Shown in pieces: positions 1 through 10,494 of a stretch of 64,000 nt of DNA; position 1 is the stretch's first letter, and each line of letters opens with the position of its first letter. Under the pieces are notes generated by a model, which searched no databases, had not been told where the DNA came from, and was given only the letters and a program-made list of their open reading frames with translations. Both the position numbers and the translations under genes were made by a program. This stretch comes from Mycobacterium sp. IS-1264. Lineage in GTDB: Bacteria; Actinomycetota; Actinomycetes; Mycobacteriales; Mycobacteriaceae. The stretch covers positions 92,950-156,949 of the forward strand of contig NZ_MBES01000068.1 of the NCBI RefSeq assembly GCF_001954195.1. Reading direction: 5' to 3'.

Positions 1-3000
1 CCGCGGTGGTGGTCCTGCCCCAACTGCCACGCACCGTCAACGGCAAACTCGACACCGGCGCCCTGCCCGCACCCCACTACGGCCAGGCTGACGGCTACCG
101 CGCGCCCGGCACCGAGCTGGAAGAAATCCTCGCCGCCATCTACGCCGAGGTGCTGGGGATCGAGCGCGTCGGCATCGATGAATCATTTTTCGACCTGGGC
201 GGCGACAGCATTCTCGCCATCCAGGTTGCCGCACGGGCCCGCGCCGCGGGAGCCCTCTGCTCGCCCCGCGACCTTTTCACCGAGCACACCGTCGCCGGGC
301 TGGCCCGGGTCGCGCGCATGATCGGGGAGGGTGACGACGGCCCCGCCGGGGAGGTGGCCGATGACGGTCTCGGCGACGTCACCCCGACTCCGATCATTCG
401 GTGGCTGCACAGCGTGGACACGCTGGCCGGGCGGTTCCATCAGACCGCGCTGTTGCAGGCCCCCAGCGGCGTCGGCGGGGAAGACGCGGTGCTGTTGGTG
501 CAGGCATTGCTGGATCGCCACCCGATGTTGCGGTTGCGGCTGCACACCGACGCGGCCGCCGGGGGGCAGTGGTCACTGGTGGCGGGCCCGCCGGGCTGCG
601 TGGATGCACGCGACTGTGTGCAACAGGTGGCCGTGCTGTCGGAAGCGGCGCTGCGCGCGGCATGGTCTCGGTTAGACCCCGCGGCCGGGGTGATGCTCAG
701 TGCCGTTTGGGTGGCTTCCACCACCCAGTTGGTGTTGGCCATTCATCATCTCAGCGTCGACGGGGTGTCCTGGCGCATCCTGCTCGACGACATCAACACC
801 GGGTGGGACCAGCACCGCGACGGCCGGCAAGTGATGCTCGCCGGCGGGGGCACCTCGTTTCGCCGTTGGTCCGAAGTGCTGGCCGAGTACGCCTCCCGCC
901 CGGCCGTGACCGATCAGCTGGCGGCATGGCGCCAGATCGCGGCGATCCCACCCGCGCTGCCCGCGCCCGACACCGTCACCAGCCGGCATCACTCGGCATG
1001 GCTGGACGCAGCGACCACGCGCCTGCTGCTCGGTGCGGCGCCCGCGGCCTTTCACACCGGAGTGCACGAGATCCTGCTGATCGCTTTCGCGTTTGCCTGG
1101 GCACAGTTCCTGGACCGCGGGGACGATTCGATCAGCATCGACGTCGAGGGCCACGGCCGCGACGAGGGCGTGGCCCCCGGAATTGACCTGTCCCGCACGG
1201 TGGGCTGGTTCACGACCAAATATCCGGTGGGCTTGACCGTCGACCGGGTGCCGTGGCCCCAGGTGCTCGCCGGGGCGACGGCGGTGGGAGCGGCGGTCAA
1301 GCGCCTCAAAGAGCAGCTTCGCGCGATACCGGACGGCCTGACCTACGGCCTGCTGCGCTACCTCAACGCCGACGCCGAGCTGATCGGTGCCGACCCCACA
1401 ATCGGTTTCAACTACTTGGGGCGCCTTGGTGTTTCGCCAGCGGCGCAGACCGATGAAGCCCTCTGGCGCATCACCGATTCGGACCTGCTGTCCACCGATG
1501 CCGCGCGCGCCGGTTCGCCCCTGGCGCACATGGTAGAACTCAACGCGGTCACCGTCGACACCGACAGCGGCCCCCAACTACAGGCCAGCTGGACCTGGGC
1601 ATCCTCGGAATTCGACGACACCCAGATCACCCGGCTGGGCCGGCTGTGGTTTGAGGCGCTGACCGGCATCTGCGCTCACGTCACCAAGGGCGGAGGCGGG
1701 TACACGCCGTCCGATCTGGTTCCCCTCCGGTTGACCCAACACCAAATCGAGCGCCTGGAGCAGACCCACCGGGTCCGAGATCTCCTGCCGCTGACGCCAT
1801 TACAGCAGGGATTGCTTTTTCACAGCGTCGACCAGCAGGACGCCACGCAGGCCTACCTGGTGCAAGTTGAGATCGGCCTCAAGGGCCAACTCGAGGGCCA
1901 CCGCCTGCACGACGCCGTGCAAACCGTCGTAGCCCGCCACCCCAACCTGGCCGCCCGCTTCGCCTACCAGCATCTCGACCAGCCGGTGCAGGTCATCGTC
2001 GATGATCCCGCGGTGCCGTGGCGCTATGTCGATCTCACCGAGAGCCCGCAACCCGACATCGAGCCCGTGCGCGCCGCCGAACGAGCCGCCATCGGAGATA
2101 TCAGCCACTGCAGTCCATTCCGGGCCGCCCTGATCCGCACCGCATCCGACGAACACACCCTGGTGCTCACCAACCACCACATCGTGTGCGACGGCTGGTC
2201 ACTGGCGATCCTGCTCAGCGAGATCTTCGCCAGCTACGACCACCGGCCGCTGCCCGCGCCCACCCCCTACCGCAACTTTGTCACATGGCTGGCCGGCCAA
2301 GATCACAGCGACGCCCAAACAGCTTGGCGCACCCTGTTTTCCGGCTTCCAAACGCCCACCTTGCTCGGCCCCACACGACGGCTCGCCCAACGCGCGGTGA
2401 AATCGTGCCAACTACCCACCGAAACCACCGAAGCGCTGACGCGATTGGCCCGTTCCCACCACACCACCGTCAACATCGTGCTGCAGGCCGCCTGGTCGCA
2501 ACTGCTAGCCGGATTGACCGGTGCCACCGACATCGCGTTCGGCACCACGGTCTCGGGACGGACCGCCGATCTGGCCGGCACTCAATCGATGGTGGGCCTG
2601 TTGATCAACACCATTCCCGTGCGCGCCAACATCACAGCGGACACCAACACGTCACAACTGATCAACCAACTCCGCCATGTACACAACGACACCCTCGAAC
2701 ACCAGCACCTCGCGCTCACTGACATCCACCGGCTGACCGGTCACGAAGCACTGTTCGACACCCTGTTCATCTACGAAAACTACCCAGTCAGCGCGCAACA
2801 CCAAGTCGCGCACCAACTGACGGTCACCGACGTCACGAGCCGCGAATTCACCCACTACGCCCTGACATTGATCGTCGAACCGGGAACCCAGCTGGGATTT
2901 CGCTTCGAGTACGCCACCGATGTCTTCGACGCGGACGGCATCGAGGCACTGACGCGGCGCTTGCACCGGCTGCTGCGGGTGATGACGACCCAGCCCGAGC

Positions 3001-5567
3001 GGCCGCTGTCGTCGGTGGACCTGTTCGACGGGACCGACCACACCCGGTTGGACGCGTGGGGCAACCGCGCCGCACTGACGCGGCCGGTGTCGGCGGTGTC
3101 GGTTCCGGAATTGTTCAGCGCCCAGGCCGCCCGCGTACCCGAAGCGGTCGCGCTGGTCTGCGGCGACAACTCCTGGACGTATCGCGAACTCGACACCGCC
3201 ACCAACAAACTCGCCCATGCGCTGGTTGGTCGCGGGGTGGGCCCCGGCGATGTGGTCGCGCTCGCGTTTGAGCGTTCCGCGCAAGCCGTGATCGCGATGC
3301 TGGCTGTGCTCAAGACTGGAGCGGCCTATCTGCCGATCGACCCCGCCCACCCGTCAGCGCGGGTCACCTTCATGCTCGAGGACACCGCACCGGTCGCCGC
3401 CCTCGCCACCGACGAGCTGGCCGGCCTACTCGACCAGTACCCCGTGCCGGTCATCGACATCAACGACCCGACGCACGCCGGGCAGCCGGCCACCCCGCTG
3501 CCCGCCCCCGCACCCGCGGACATCGCCTACTTCCTCTACACCTCGGGCACCACCGGGACGCCCAAAGGCGTTGCCATCACCCACCACAACATCACCCAAC
3601 TCCTCACCACACTCGACCCGTTCACCCGCACCGCCGGCCACACCGTCACTCACTGCCATTCCTACGGCTTTGACTTCTCGGTCTACGAAATCTTCGGCGC
3701 GCTACTGCACGGCGCCACACTGCTCGTCGTCCCGGAGCAAATCACCCGCTCCCCCAACGACTTTCACGCCCTGCTGGTCGACCATCAGGTCAGCATGCTC
3801 ACCCAAACCCCGTCCGCGGCGGCGGTCTTGTCGCCGGAAGGCTTGGACTCGACCACGCTGATACTGCTCGGCGAGGCCTGCACCGACGAACTCGTCCAGC
3901 GCTGGGCGCCCGGACGAACCATGATCAACGCCTACGGCCCCACCGAAACCACGGTCTGGGTCTCCACCAGCGCGCCGCTGACCCCCGACACGCGGCCCGC
4001 CCCCATCGGAACACCCGTGGCCGGCGCGGCCTTGTTCGTCCTCGATCCATGGCTGCGCCCGGTGCCGGCCGGGGTGATCGGGGAACTGTATGTCGCCGGC
4101 CCCCAGGTCGGCACCGGCTACTGGCGGCGCCCGGGCCTGACCGCGGCCCGCTTTGTCGCCTGCCCCTTCGGCACCACCGCGACACGGATGTATCGCACCG
4201 GAGACCTGGCGCGCTGGGACGCCGACGGCCAACTCCACTGCCTCGGACGCGCCGACGAACAACTCAAAATCCGCGGACACCGCGTCGAACCCGCCGAAAT
4301 CGCCACCGCCCTAACCGAACTCGACGGCGTCGACCACGCCGCGGTCATCGCCCGCGAAGACCGCCCCGGCGACAAACGCCTCGTGGCCTACTACGCCGGC
4401 GCCCTCGACCCCGCCGCCGCACGCACCGCGTTGGCTGACCGCCTGCCCCACTACATGCTGCCCGCCGCGTTCGTGGTCCTGCCCCAGCTGCCGCGCAACG
4501 TCAACGGCAAACTCGACACCCGGGCCTTGCCCGCCCCGCACTACGGCGACATCGACAACTATCGCGCCCCCAGCACCGACGTCGAACGGATCCTCGCGGA
4601 CATCTACGCCCGCGTGCTGGGCGTCGAACGCGTCGGCATCGACGACTCCTTCTTCGAGCTGGGTGGCAACTCCCTGCTGGCCATGCGGGCCGTCGCCGCC
4701 CTCAACCCTGCCCTGGAAGCACAGGTCACGGTGCGCACGCTATTTGACGCGCCCACCATCGCCGCCTTGAGCCAGCGGCTGCACGCACCGGACAGTTCGA
4801 TCGAGGTCGTCCCGGTGGAGGTGCTCGCCGAGGGCGACGGCATTCCGCTCTTCTGTCTGCACCCCGGCGCGGGAATCAGCTGGGTCTACCGAAGCCTGCT
4901 GGCCTACCTGGACTGCCCGATCATCGGCATTCAACAGCCCCCGCACGACGGGCAATCCGGCCCCGGATCACTGCGCGACCTGGCCAAGAACTACGCCGAT
5001 ACCATCCAGGCGCTTCACCCGAACGGCCCATATCACCTACTCGGCTGGTCTTTCGGCGGCATCGTCGCGCATGAGATCGCCGTGGAGCTGCGCCGGCGAG
5101 GATGCGCCGTCCCACGCCTGCTCGCCCTCGACTCACTCCTCATGTCAGATGTTCACGACGTACCTTCGGTGACCGAAAGCGATGTCCTGCAGTCCCTTTT
5201 GATAGCCGCGGGCGTCGATATTCCCGAGCAGTCCCAACCGCTCACCCATGGGCAGGTGGAGGCATGCATCCAGCAGCGCGAGTCGCTGGAATTCGCACTC
5301 CCATCGAGGCAACTCGTCGAGACCATGGCCAAGAACGCGAACACCAATTTGCTTCTGCGCGCACAACATTCGCCGGCCATATTCGACGGCGACATGACCA
5401 TCTTCTCGGCACGACCGACGGGCGGCCGCTCGGCGCTCCAACAAAGCTGGCGCCCCTACGTCGCCGGCCGAATCACCGAGCACCCCGTCGACTGCGAGCA
5501 CGAGGAGATGCTGAGCGCCCGATCGCTGAAACTGTTCGGCGATCAGCTCGCTGCGGCACTGGCCTAG
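1..5567 (+). CDS. Non-ribosomal peptide synthetase, C-terminal part (5' end outside window)
   Basis: This is the end of a modular enzyme that builds a peptide on carrier-protein thioesters; the reading frame is already open at base 1. Counting from the GTG at base 6, domains in order are: adenylation tail with NGKLD (about 1-30), carrier domain with LGGDSIL (Ser68), epimerase (about 125-560; [10 protein letters not shown] at 247 and a later SRTVGWFT motif), condensation (about 585-1020; HHIVCDG at 724), adenylation (about 1040-1500; [11 protein letters not shown] at 1178, then [18 protein letters not shown] and NGKLD), carrier with LGGNSLL (Ser1556), and thioesterase (GWSFGG, Ser1682). The GGDS carrier before an epimerase is the expected pairing, so the penultimate residue should be D-configured and the condensation domain of the D-to-L type. 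The terminal thioesterase implies hydrolysis or cyclisation, not reductive release. Aligned to GrsA, the adenylation pocket reads roughly D-F-Y-T-L-G-A-V-W; I do not assign a substrate. The product is unknown. Confidence 0.95.
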   Translation, partial: AVVVLPQLPRTVNGKLDTGALPAPHYGQADGYRAPGTELEEILAAIYAEVLGIERVGIDESFFDLGGDSILAIQVAARARAAGALCSPRDLFTEHTVAGLARVARMIGEGDDGPAGEVADDGLGDVTPTPIIRWLHSVDTLAGRFHQTALLQAPSGVGGEDAVLLVQALLDRHPMLRLRLHTDAAAGGQWSLVAGPPGCVDARDCVQQVAVLSEAALRAAWSRLDPAAGVMLSAVWVASTTQLVLAIHHLSVDGVSWRILLDDINTGWDQHRDGRQVMLAGGGTSFRRWSEVLAEYASRPAVTDQLAAWRQIAAIPPALPAPDTVTSRHHSAWLDAATTRLLLGAAPAAFHTGVHEILLIAFAFAWAQFLDRGDDSISIDVEGHGRDEGVAPGIDLSRTVGWFTTKYPVGLTVDRVPWPQVLAGATAVGAAVKRLKEQLRAIPDGLTYGLLRYLNADAELIGADPTIGFNYLGRLGVSPAAQTDEALWRITDSDLLSTDAARAGSPLAHMVELNAVTVDTDSGPQLQASWTWASSEFDDTQITRLGRLWFEALTGICAHVTKGGGGYTPSDLVPLRLTQHQIERLEQTHRVRDLLPLTPLQQGLLFHSVDQQDATQAYLVQVEIGLKGQLEGHRLHDAVQTVVARHPNLAARFAYQHLDQPVQVIVDDPAVPWRYVDLTESPQPDIEPVRAAERAAIGDISHCSPFRAALIRTASDEHTLVLTNHHIVCDGWSLAILLSEIFASYDHRPLPAPTPYRNFVTWLAGQDHSDAQTAWRTLFSGFQTPTLLGPTRRLAQRAVKSCQLPTETTEALTRLARSHHTTVNIVLQAAWSQLLAGLTGATDIAFGTTVSGRTADLAGTQSMVGLLINTIPVRANITADTNTSQLINQLRHVHNDTLEHQHLALTDIHRLTGHEALFDTLFIYENYPVSAQHQVAHQLTVTDVTSREFTHYALTLIVEPGTQLGFRFEYATDVFDADGIEALTRRLHRLLRVMTTQPERPLSSVDLFDGTDHTRLDAWGNRAALTRPVSAVSVPELFSAQAARVPEAVALVCGDNSWTYRELDTATNKLAHALVGRGVGPGDVVALAFERSAQAVIAMLAVLKTGAAYLPIDPAHPSARVTFMLEDTAPVAALATDELAGLLDQYPVPVIDINDPTHAGQPATPLPAPAPADIAYFLYTSGTTGTPKGVAITHHNITQLLTTLDPFTRTAGHTVTHCHSYGFDFSVYEIFGALLHGATLLVVPEQITRSPNDFHALLVDHQVSMLTQTPSAAAVLSPEGLDSTTLILLGEACTDELVQRWAPGRTMINAYGPTETTVWVSTSAPLTPDTRPAPIGTPVAGAALFVLDPWLRPVPAGVIGELYVAGPQVGTGYWRRPGLTAARFVACPFGTTATRMYRTGDLARWDADGQLHCLGRADEQLKIRGHRVEPAEIATALTELDGVDHAAVIAREDRPGDKRLVAYYAGALDPAAARTALADRLPHYMLPAAFVVLPQLPRNVNGKLDTRALPAPHYGDIDNYRAPSTDVERILADIYARVLGVERVGIDDSFFELGGNSLLAMRAVAALNPALEAQVTVRTLFDAPTIAALSQRLHAPDSSIEVVPVEVLAEGDGIPLFCLHPGAGISWVYRSLLAYLDCPIIGIQQPPHDGQSGPGSLRDLAKNYADTIQALHPNGPYHLLGWSFGGIVAHEIAVELRRRGCAVPRLLALDSLLMSDVHDVPSVTESDVLQSLLIAAGVDIPEQSQPLTHGQVEACIQQRESLEFALPSRQLVETMAKNANTNLLLRAQHSPAIFDGDMTIFSARPTGGRSALQQSWRPYVAGRITEHPVDCEHEEMLSARSLKLFGDQLAAALA

Positions 5568-5574
5568 GCAGGGG

Positions 5575-6221
5575 CTATGGCCGTCGATGCGACAGCGGGC
5601 CGAGCCCGAGCCGCTCGCACGCTGACTCCACGGCCAGCGCGAACCGGCGCTGGGCCCGGTCGCGGGTGCCGACATCAAGATGCGACCAACCGAGCGAGGG
5701 CGCGATGACGTCCAGCCCACCCGCCGGTCTCCAGCCACGTCGACGCGCGCGTAGAGCAGCTCGCCGACGCCGATCCCGGCGCGCTCGGCGGCCGACGCGA
5801 GGGCCGCGTGACCCACATCCCAGACCTCGAACTCCGGCTCGCCCGGCCAGGCGTGCGACTGCTTCCCGCCGAGAAAGATCAACGCCGACCGTGCCGTCCC
5901 GCCCGACATCGTGGGCACCCCGTCGCTCTCCAGGTCACGCAGGTATCGCTCGCCGAGGTTCCAGGCGACGGCGTCGGGCGGGTTGAGCAGGTGGCGCACG
6001 CGGCGGGTCCAGGCGAGGAATTCGTCGCGCCGGAGTGCGTCGGGGGCGGCGCGCAGGATCACCACGTCAGCGCGCAGCGTCTCCGGGTCGTCCCAGGGCA
6101 GCCAACGAGCGTGCAGGCCGCGCGCCCGCAGCACCCGCACCAGCCCGGCGTCGTCCGCGTGGCGCGGGCCGCCCGCGAGCACGATCCGCGGATGGAAGAC
6201 GTCCGGTCGGGCCAGCTTCAT
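5575..6221 (-). pseudogene. ATP-grasp-like protein, frameshifted and internally shortened
   Basis: The reading begins at ATG 6221 (MKLARPDVFHPRIVL; a second ATG lies at 6242). Its first 100 or so residues match the pre-ATP-grasp part of a family I know from actinobacteria (WDDPETLRADVVILR, then RHLLNPPDAVAWN and RYLRDL). It then passes directly to LIFLGGKQSHA and LLYARVDV, so the usual central ATP-binding stretch seems to be missing. Near 5733-5738 the frame breaks: the first frame runs into the NRPS antisense, while an adjacent frame continues as GGLDVIAPSLGWSHLDV and ends LGPLSHRRP with a TAG at 5575-5577, which looks like the authentic C-terminus. Both defects suggest a decaying gene; a sequencing error could explain the frameshift but not the missing middle. 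It is divergent from qor. Confidence 0.65.
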
Positions 6222-6240
6222 GCCCGGGCATGATATCCGC

Positions 6241-7215
6241 ATGCACGCAATCGAAATCAGCGAAACCGGTGGTCCCGAAGTCCTGCGCTACGTGGAGACG
6301 GCGCAGCCCACGCCCGGCCCCGGCCAGGTATTGATCAAGGCCGAGGCGATCGGCGTCAACTTCATCGACACCTACTTCCGCTCGGGCCATTACCCGCGTG
6401 AGCTGCCCTTCATCCTCGGCCAGGAGAGCTGCGGCACCGTCGTCGCCACGGGCGACGGGGTCGACGGGCTCGACGTCGGGGACCGGGTGGCGTCCGCGGC
6501 GGCCTCCGGTGCCTACGCCGAATTCGCAACCGCCCCAGCCTTTTTGACGGCAAAGGTGCCCGACGGTGTGGGCTCCGATGTGGCGGCGTCGGTGCTGCTG
6601 AAGGGCCTGACCGCGCACTACCTGCTCAAGTCGGTGTATCCCGTGCAAAGCGGCGACGCGGTGCTGGTGCACGCCGGCGCCGGCGGCGTCGGGCTGATCC
6701 TCACCCAATGGGCGCATCTGCTCGGCGCCCGGGTGATCACCACGGTCTCGACACCGGAGAAGGCGCGGATCTCGAAGGACGCCGGAGCCGACGAGGTGCT
6801 CTCCTACCCCGACGACGCAGCGCAGTTCGGCGAGCGGATTCGCGCGCTGACCGACGGCGCCGGCGTGGCGGCCGTGTACGACGGCGTCGGCGCCAGCACC
6901 TTCGACGCCAGCCTGGCCAGCCTGGCCGTCCGGGGGACGCTGGCGCTGTTCGGCGGCGCCAGCGGGCCCGTTCCACCGTTCGATCCGCAGCGCCTCAATG
7001 CCGCCGGGTCGGTGTTTCTGACCCGGCCCTCGCTGGTGCATTTCATGCGCACCGCCCAGGAATTCAGCTGGCGCGCGGAGGAATTGTTCGACGCGGTCGG
7101 CGGCGGGGCCATCCGGATCGAGGTGGGCGGGCGCTACCCGCTGGCCGAAGCGGCCCGCGCGCACGAAGACCTGCAGGGCCGCAAGACGACCGGCTCGGTG
7201 GTGCTGCTGCCGTAA
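6241..7215 (+). CDS. qor: Quinone oxidoreductase, zinc-free MDR family
   Basis: The predicted 324-residue protein is an NADPH:quinone oxidoreductase of the medium-chain dehydrogenase superfamily, reducing quinones or enals in the cytosol. The N-terminal GroES-like domain (MHAIEISETGGPEVL, then GQVLIKAEAIGVNFID) lacks the zinc-ligand cysteine pattern of alcohol dehydrogenases. The Rossmann domain carries AGAGGVG at about 145-155. The ATG at 6241 gives the family's usual N-terminus and lies only 19 bases from the divergent ATP-grasp remnant. The gene converges on ctaB with four bases between stop codons, so no room remains for a dedicated terminator. It corresponds to Rv1454c by context and sequence. 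Confidence 0.93.
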   Translation: MHAIEISETGGPEVLRYVETAQPTPGPGQVLIKAEAIGVNFIDTYFRSGHYPRELPFILGQESCGTVVATGDGVDGLDVGDRVASAAASGAYAEFATAPAFLTAKVPDGVGSDVAASVLLKGLTAHYLLKSVYPVQSGDAVLVHAGAGGVGLILTQWAHLLGARVITTVSTPEKARISKDAGADEVLSYPDDAAQFGERIRALTDGAGVAAVYDGVGASTFDASLASLAVRGTLALFGGASGPVPPFDPQRLNAAGSVFLTRPSLVHFMRTAQEFSWRAEELFDAVGGGAIRIEVGGRYPLAEAARAHEDLQGRKTTGSVVLLP

Positions 7216-7219
7216 CCCG

Positions 7220-8134
7220 CTAGAGCAGCGTCGGCAGCGCGATCACCGAGTCGAGCGCCAGCGCGCAGAACACCACGGCGAGGTAGTTGTTCGACTGCAG
7301 GAACAGCCGCAGCGGCTTGATCGGCTCGCCGGCGCGGACTCCGGCGTAGAGCTGGTGGGCCATCGCCAGGAACCACACCCCGGCCAGCAGCGCGACCGCC
7401 GCGTAGAGCCAGCCAGTGGCCAGCGCCAGCGCCAGCGTCGCCAGCACCGTCAACCAGGTGTAGATCAGGATCTGCTTGGTGACCTGACGCTCGGTCGCCA
7501 CGGCCGGCAGCATCGGGACGCCTGCCGCTCGGTAGTCGTCCTTGTACCGCATCGCCAGCGCCCAGGTGTGCGGTGGCGTCCAGAAGAAGATGATCGCGAA
7601 CATCACCAGCGCCGGCCAGCCGATGGTGCCGGTGACGGCCGACCATCCGATCATCACCGGCATGCACCCGGCCGCGCCGCCCCACACGACGTTCTGCGAC
7701 GTGCGGCGCTTGAGCAGCAGCGTGTAGACGAACACATAGAACGCGATGGTGGCGATGGCCAGCAGCCCCGAGAGCAGGTTCGTCGTCCACCACAGCCAGA
7801 AGAACGATCCGATGCTGAGCACCAGCCCGAGCACCAGCGCGTTGCGCGTCGGCACCGCGGCGCGCGCCAGCGGCCGGCGGGCGGTCCGCTGCATCATCTT
7901 GTCGATGTCGGCGTCGGCCACGCAGTTGAGCGTGTTGGCGCCCCCGGCGGCCAGCATTCCGCCGATCAACGTGTCGAGGATCAGCAGCGGGTTCACGTGG
8001 CCGCGGTCGGCAAGCAGCATCGCCGGGATCGCGGTGACCAAGAGCAGCTCGATGACCCGCGGCTTGGTCAGCGCCAGGTACGCCAGCACGGTGGGGCGTA
8101 TTCGGCTCGGCGCGACGCGCCCGCGAACGCTCAC
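7220..8134 (-). CDS. ctaB: Heme O synthase (protoheme IX farnesyltransferase)
   Basis: The protein transfers farnesyl to heme B to make heme O, precursor of the heme A used by cytochrome aa3 oxidase. It is a UbiA-family polytopic membrane enzyme of 304 residues; the prenyl-diphosphate site is [19 protein letters not shown], and the second conserved loop [14 protein letters not shown] is present. I chose GTG 8134 ([11 protein letters not shown]) because GAGGAG lies just upstream and the longer ORF extension from 8170 has no support. ctaB is divergent from tkt across about 250 bases, the usual mycobacterial arrangement. Confidence 0.95.
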   Translation of the reverse strand: MSVRGRVAPSRIRPTVLAYLALTKPRVIELLLVTAIPAMLLADRGHVNPLLILDTLIGGMLAAGGANTLNCVADADIDKMMQRTARRPLARAAVPTRNALVLGLVLSIGSFFWLWWTTNLLSGLLAIATIAFYVFVYTLLLKRRTSQNVVWGGAAGCMPVMIGWSAVTGTIGWPALVMFAIIFFWTPPHTWALAMRYKDDYRAAGVPMLPAVATERQVTKQILIYTWLTVLATLALALATGWLYAAVALLAGVWFLAMAHQLYAGVRAGEPIKPLRLFLQSNNYLAVVFCALALDSVIALPTLL

Positions 8135-8388
8135 GCAATAACTCCTCGGGGTCGCAGCGGCGCGCAGCATCTACTACGCACGATGGTAGACCGCGTGCCT
8201 GCGGCGTCCCGCCCGCAGGGTCTGTTCACTCCGAGATTTTCCCGTTTGCGGGACTGAATGCAAAGCGTGATCGGCCTGCGCGTAATTTCACACCGGCCGG
8301 CCCGCTTACCCCAAATCCTGCACTGCAAACGCCGGGGCTCCCGCACTAGGGTGAGATTGATCAGCTTGATGACCCAAGGATTGAGTCT
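8135..8388. promoter_or_regulatory. Divergent ctaB / tkt intergenic region
   Basis: About 250 bases without a credible ORF should hold both promoters. Upstream of tkt there is a TAGGGT at 8347-8352, which fits a TANNNT -10 box, and an AAGGA at 8376-8380 as ribosome-binding site. A small CCCG-TTTG-CGGG hairpin occurs at about 8240-8251. No riboswitch or strong operator was recognised. The -10 assignment rests on pattern only. Confidence 0.4.
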
Positions 8389-10479
8389 GTGACCACACTC
8401 GAAGAGATCTCCACGCTGACCCAACAGCACCTTCCCGACGACTGGGCCGACATCGACTCGGCGGCGGTCGACACCATCCGGGTGCTGGCCGCCGACGCCG
8501 TCCAAAAGGTCGGCAACGGGCATCCCGGGACGGCGATGAGCCTGGCCCCGCTCGCGTACACGCTGTTTCAGCGCACGATGCGGCACGATCCCAGCGATCC
8601 GCACTGGTTGGGCCGCGACCGGTTCGTGCTGTCGGCCGGGCACAGCAGCCTGACCCTGTACCTGCAGCTCTACCTTGGCGGCTTCGGCCTGGAGCTGTCC
8701 GACATCGAGTCGCTGCGCACCTGGGGATCCAAAACTCCGGGGCATCCGGAGTTCCGGCACACCAAGGGCGTCGAGATCACCACCGGCCCGCTCGGCCAAG
8801 GCCTGGCGTCGGCGGTCGGGATGGCGATGGCATCGCGCTACGAGCGCGGCTTGTTCGACCCGGACGCCGCCCACGGGGAAAGCCCGTTCGACCACCACAT
8901 CTACGTGATCGCCTCCGACGGCGACATCGAGGAGGGTGTGACCTCGGAGGCGTCGTCGCTGGCGGCCGTGCAGCAGCTGGGCAACCTGATCGTGTTCTAC
9001 GACCACAACCAGATCTCCATCGAGGACGACACCAACATCGCGCTGTGCGAGGACACCGCCGCCCGCTACCGCGCGTACGGCTGGCACGTACAGGAGGTGG
9101 AGGGCGGCGAAAACGTCGTCGCGATCGAGGAGGCCATCGCCAACGCGCGGTCCGTCACGGACCGGCCGTCGTTCATCTCGCTGCGCACCATCATCGGCTA
9201 CCCCGCGCCCAACCTGATGAACACCGGCAAGGCGCACGGCGCGGCGCTGGGCGACGACGAGGTCGCGGCCGTCAAGAAGATCCTCGGCTTCGATCCCGAC
9301 AAGAAGTTCGAGGTCCGCGACGACGTCATCGCCCACACCCGCAAGCTGGTCGACCGGGGCAAAGAGGCGCACGAGAAATGGCAACCCGAGTTCGAGGCGT
9401 GGGCGCAGCGCGAACCCGAGCGCAAGGCGCTGCTGGACCGGTTGACGGCGGAGAAGTTGCCCGACGGCTGGGACGCGGACATCCCGACTTGGACACCGGA
9501 AGACAAGCCGCTGGCCACCCGTGCGGCGTCCGGCAAGGTGCTGAACGCGGTCGGCCCGAAACTGCCGGAGCTGTGGGGCGGCTCGGCCGACCTGGCGGGC
9601 AGCAACAACACCACCATGGACAACGTTAAATCGTTTGGGCCCCCGTCTATTTCGACGAAGGACTACACCGCCGACTGGTACGGTCGCACGCTGCACTTCG
9701 GTGTGCGCGAACACGCGATGGGCGCCATCCTGTCCGGCATCGTGCTGCACGGGCCGACCCGGGCCTACGGCGGCACCTTCCTGCAGTTCTCCGACTACAT
9801 GCGCCCGGCGGTGCGGCTCGCGTCGCTGATGAACATCGACACCATCTACGTGTGGACGCACGACTCGATCGGGCTCGGCGAGGACGGCCCCACCCACCAA
9901 CCGATCGAACACCTGTCGGCGCTCCGTGCGATCCCCCATCTGTCGGTGGTGCGACCCGCCGACGCCAACGAGACCGCGTACGCGTGGCGCACAATCCTGG
10001 CCCGCGGCAACGGCAGCGGCCCGGTCGGCCTGATCCTGACGCGGCAGGGAGTGCCCGTGCTGGAGGGCACCAACTTCGAGGGCGTCGGACGGGGCGGCTA
10101 CATCCTCGGTGACGACGGCGGTGACGAGCCCGACGTCGTCCTGATCGGCACCGGCTCGGAGGTGCAGCTCGCGGTCGAGGCCCAGAAACTGTTGGCGGAC
10201 CGCGACATTGTGGCGCGGGTGGTCTCGATGCCGTGCGTGGAGTGGTTCGAGTCGCAGCCCGAGGAATACCGCGACAGCGTGCTGCCGCCGTCGGTGTCGG
10301 CCCGGGTGGCCGTCGAGGCGGGCGTCGCGCAGTCCTGGCACAAGCTGGTCGGCGATACCGGCAAGATCGTCTCGATCGAGCACTACGGGGAATCCGCCGA
10401 CTACAAGACTTTGTTCCGTGAATATGGCTTCACCGCCGAAGCCGTCGCTGCCGCCGCGGAACAGGTAGTTGACAACTGA
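8389..10479 (+). CDS. tkt: Transketolase
   Basis: This thiamine-diphosphate enzyme moves two-carbon ketol units between sugar phosphates in the non-oxidative pentose phosphate pathway and supplies ribose-5-P and erythrose-4-P. The product is 696 residues, a typical length. Visible signatures are GNGHPGTAMSLAPLAY near the N-terminus, TGPLGQGLASAVGMA, the ThDP/Mg motif SDGDIEEGVTSEA followed by FYDHN, and in the second domain HDSIGLGEDGPTHQP with its catalytic-site histidine. The start is GTG 8389. It leads an operon with tal 15 bases downstream, followed by zwf, opcA and pgl. Confidence 0.98.
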   Translation: MTTLEEISTLTQQHLPDDWADIDSAAVDTIRVLAADAVQKVGNGHPGTAMSLAPLAYTLFQRTMRHDPSDPHWLGRDRFVLSAGHSSLTLYLQLYLGGFGLELSDIESLRTWGSKTPGHPEFRHTKGVEITTGPLGQGLASAVGMAMASRYERGLFDPDAAHGESPFDHHIYVIASDGDIEEGVTSEASSLAAVQQLGNLIVFYDHNQISIEDDTNIALCEDTAARYRAYGWHVQEVEGGENVVAIEEAIANARSVTDRPSFISLRTIIGYPAPNLMNTGKAHGAALGDDEVAAVKKILGFDPDKKFEVRDDVIAHTRKLVDRGKEAHEKWQPEFEAWAQREPERKALLDRLTAEKLPDGWDADIPTWTPEDKPLATRAASGKVLNAVGPKLPELWGGSADLAGSNNTTMDNVKSFGPPSISTKDYTADWYGRTLHFGVREHAMGAILSGIVLHGPTRAYGGTFLQFSDYMRPAVRLASLMNIDTIYVWTHDSIGLGEDGPTHQPIEHLSALRAIPHLSVVRPADANETAYAWRTILARGNGSGPVGLILTRQGVPVLEGTNFEGVGRGGYILGDDGGDEPDVVLIGTGSEVQLAVEAQKLLADRDIVARVVSMPCVEWFESQPEEYRDSVLPPSVSARVAVEAGVAQSWHKLVGDTGKIVSIEHYGESADYKTLFREYGFTAEAVAAAAEQVVDN

Positions 10480-10494
10480 GAGAGGGAGATTCAG

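Noticed and set aside
5102..5986. Plus-strand ORF running past the NRPS stop
   Set aside because: It overlaps the thioesterase in another frame and is Arg-rich with no motif; the pseudogene on the minus strand explains the region better.
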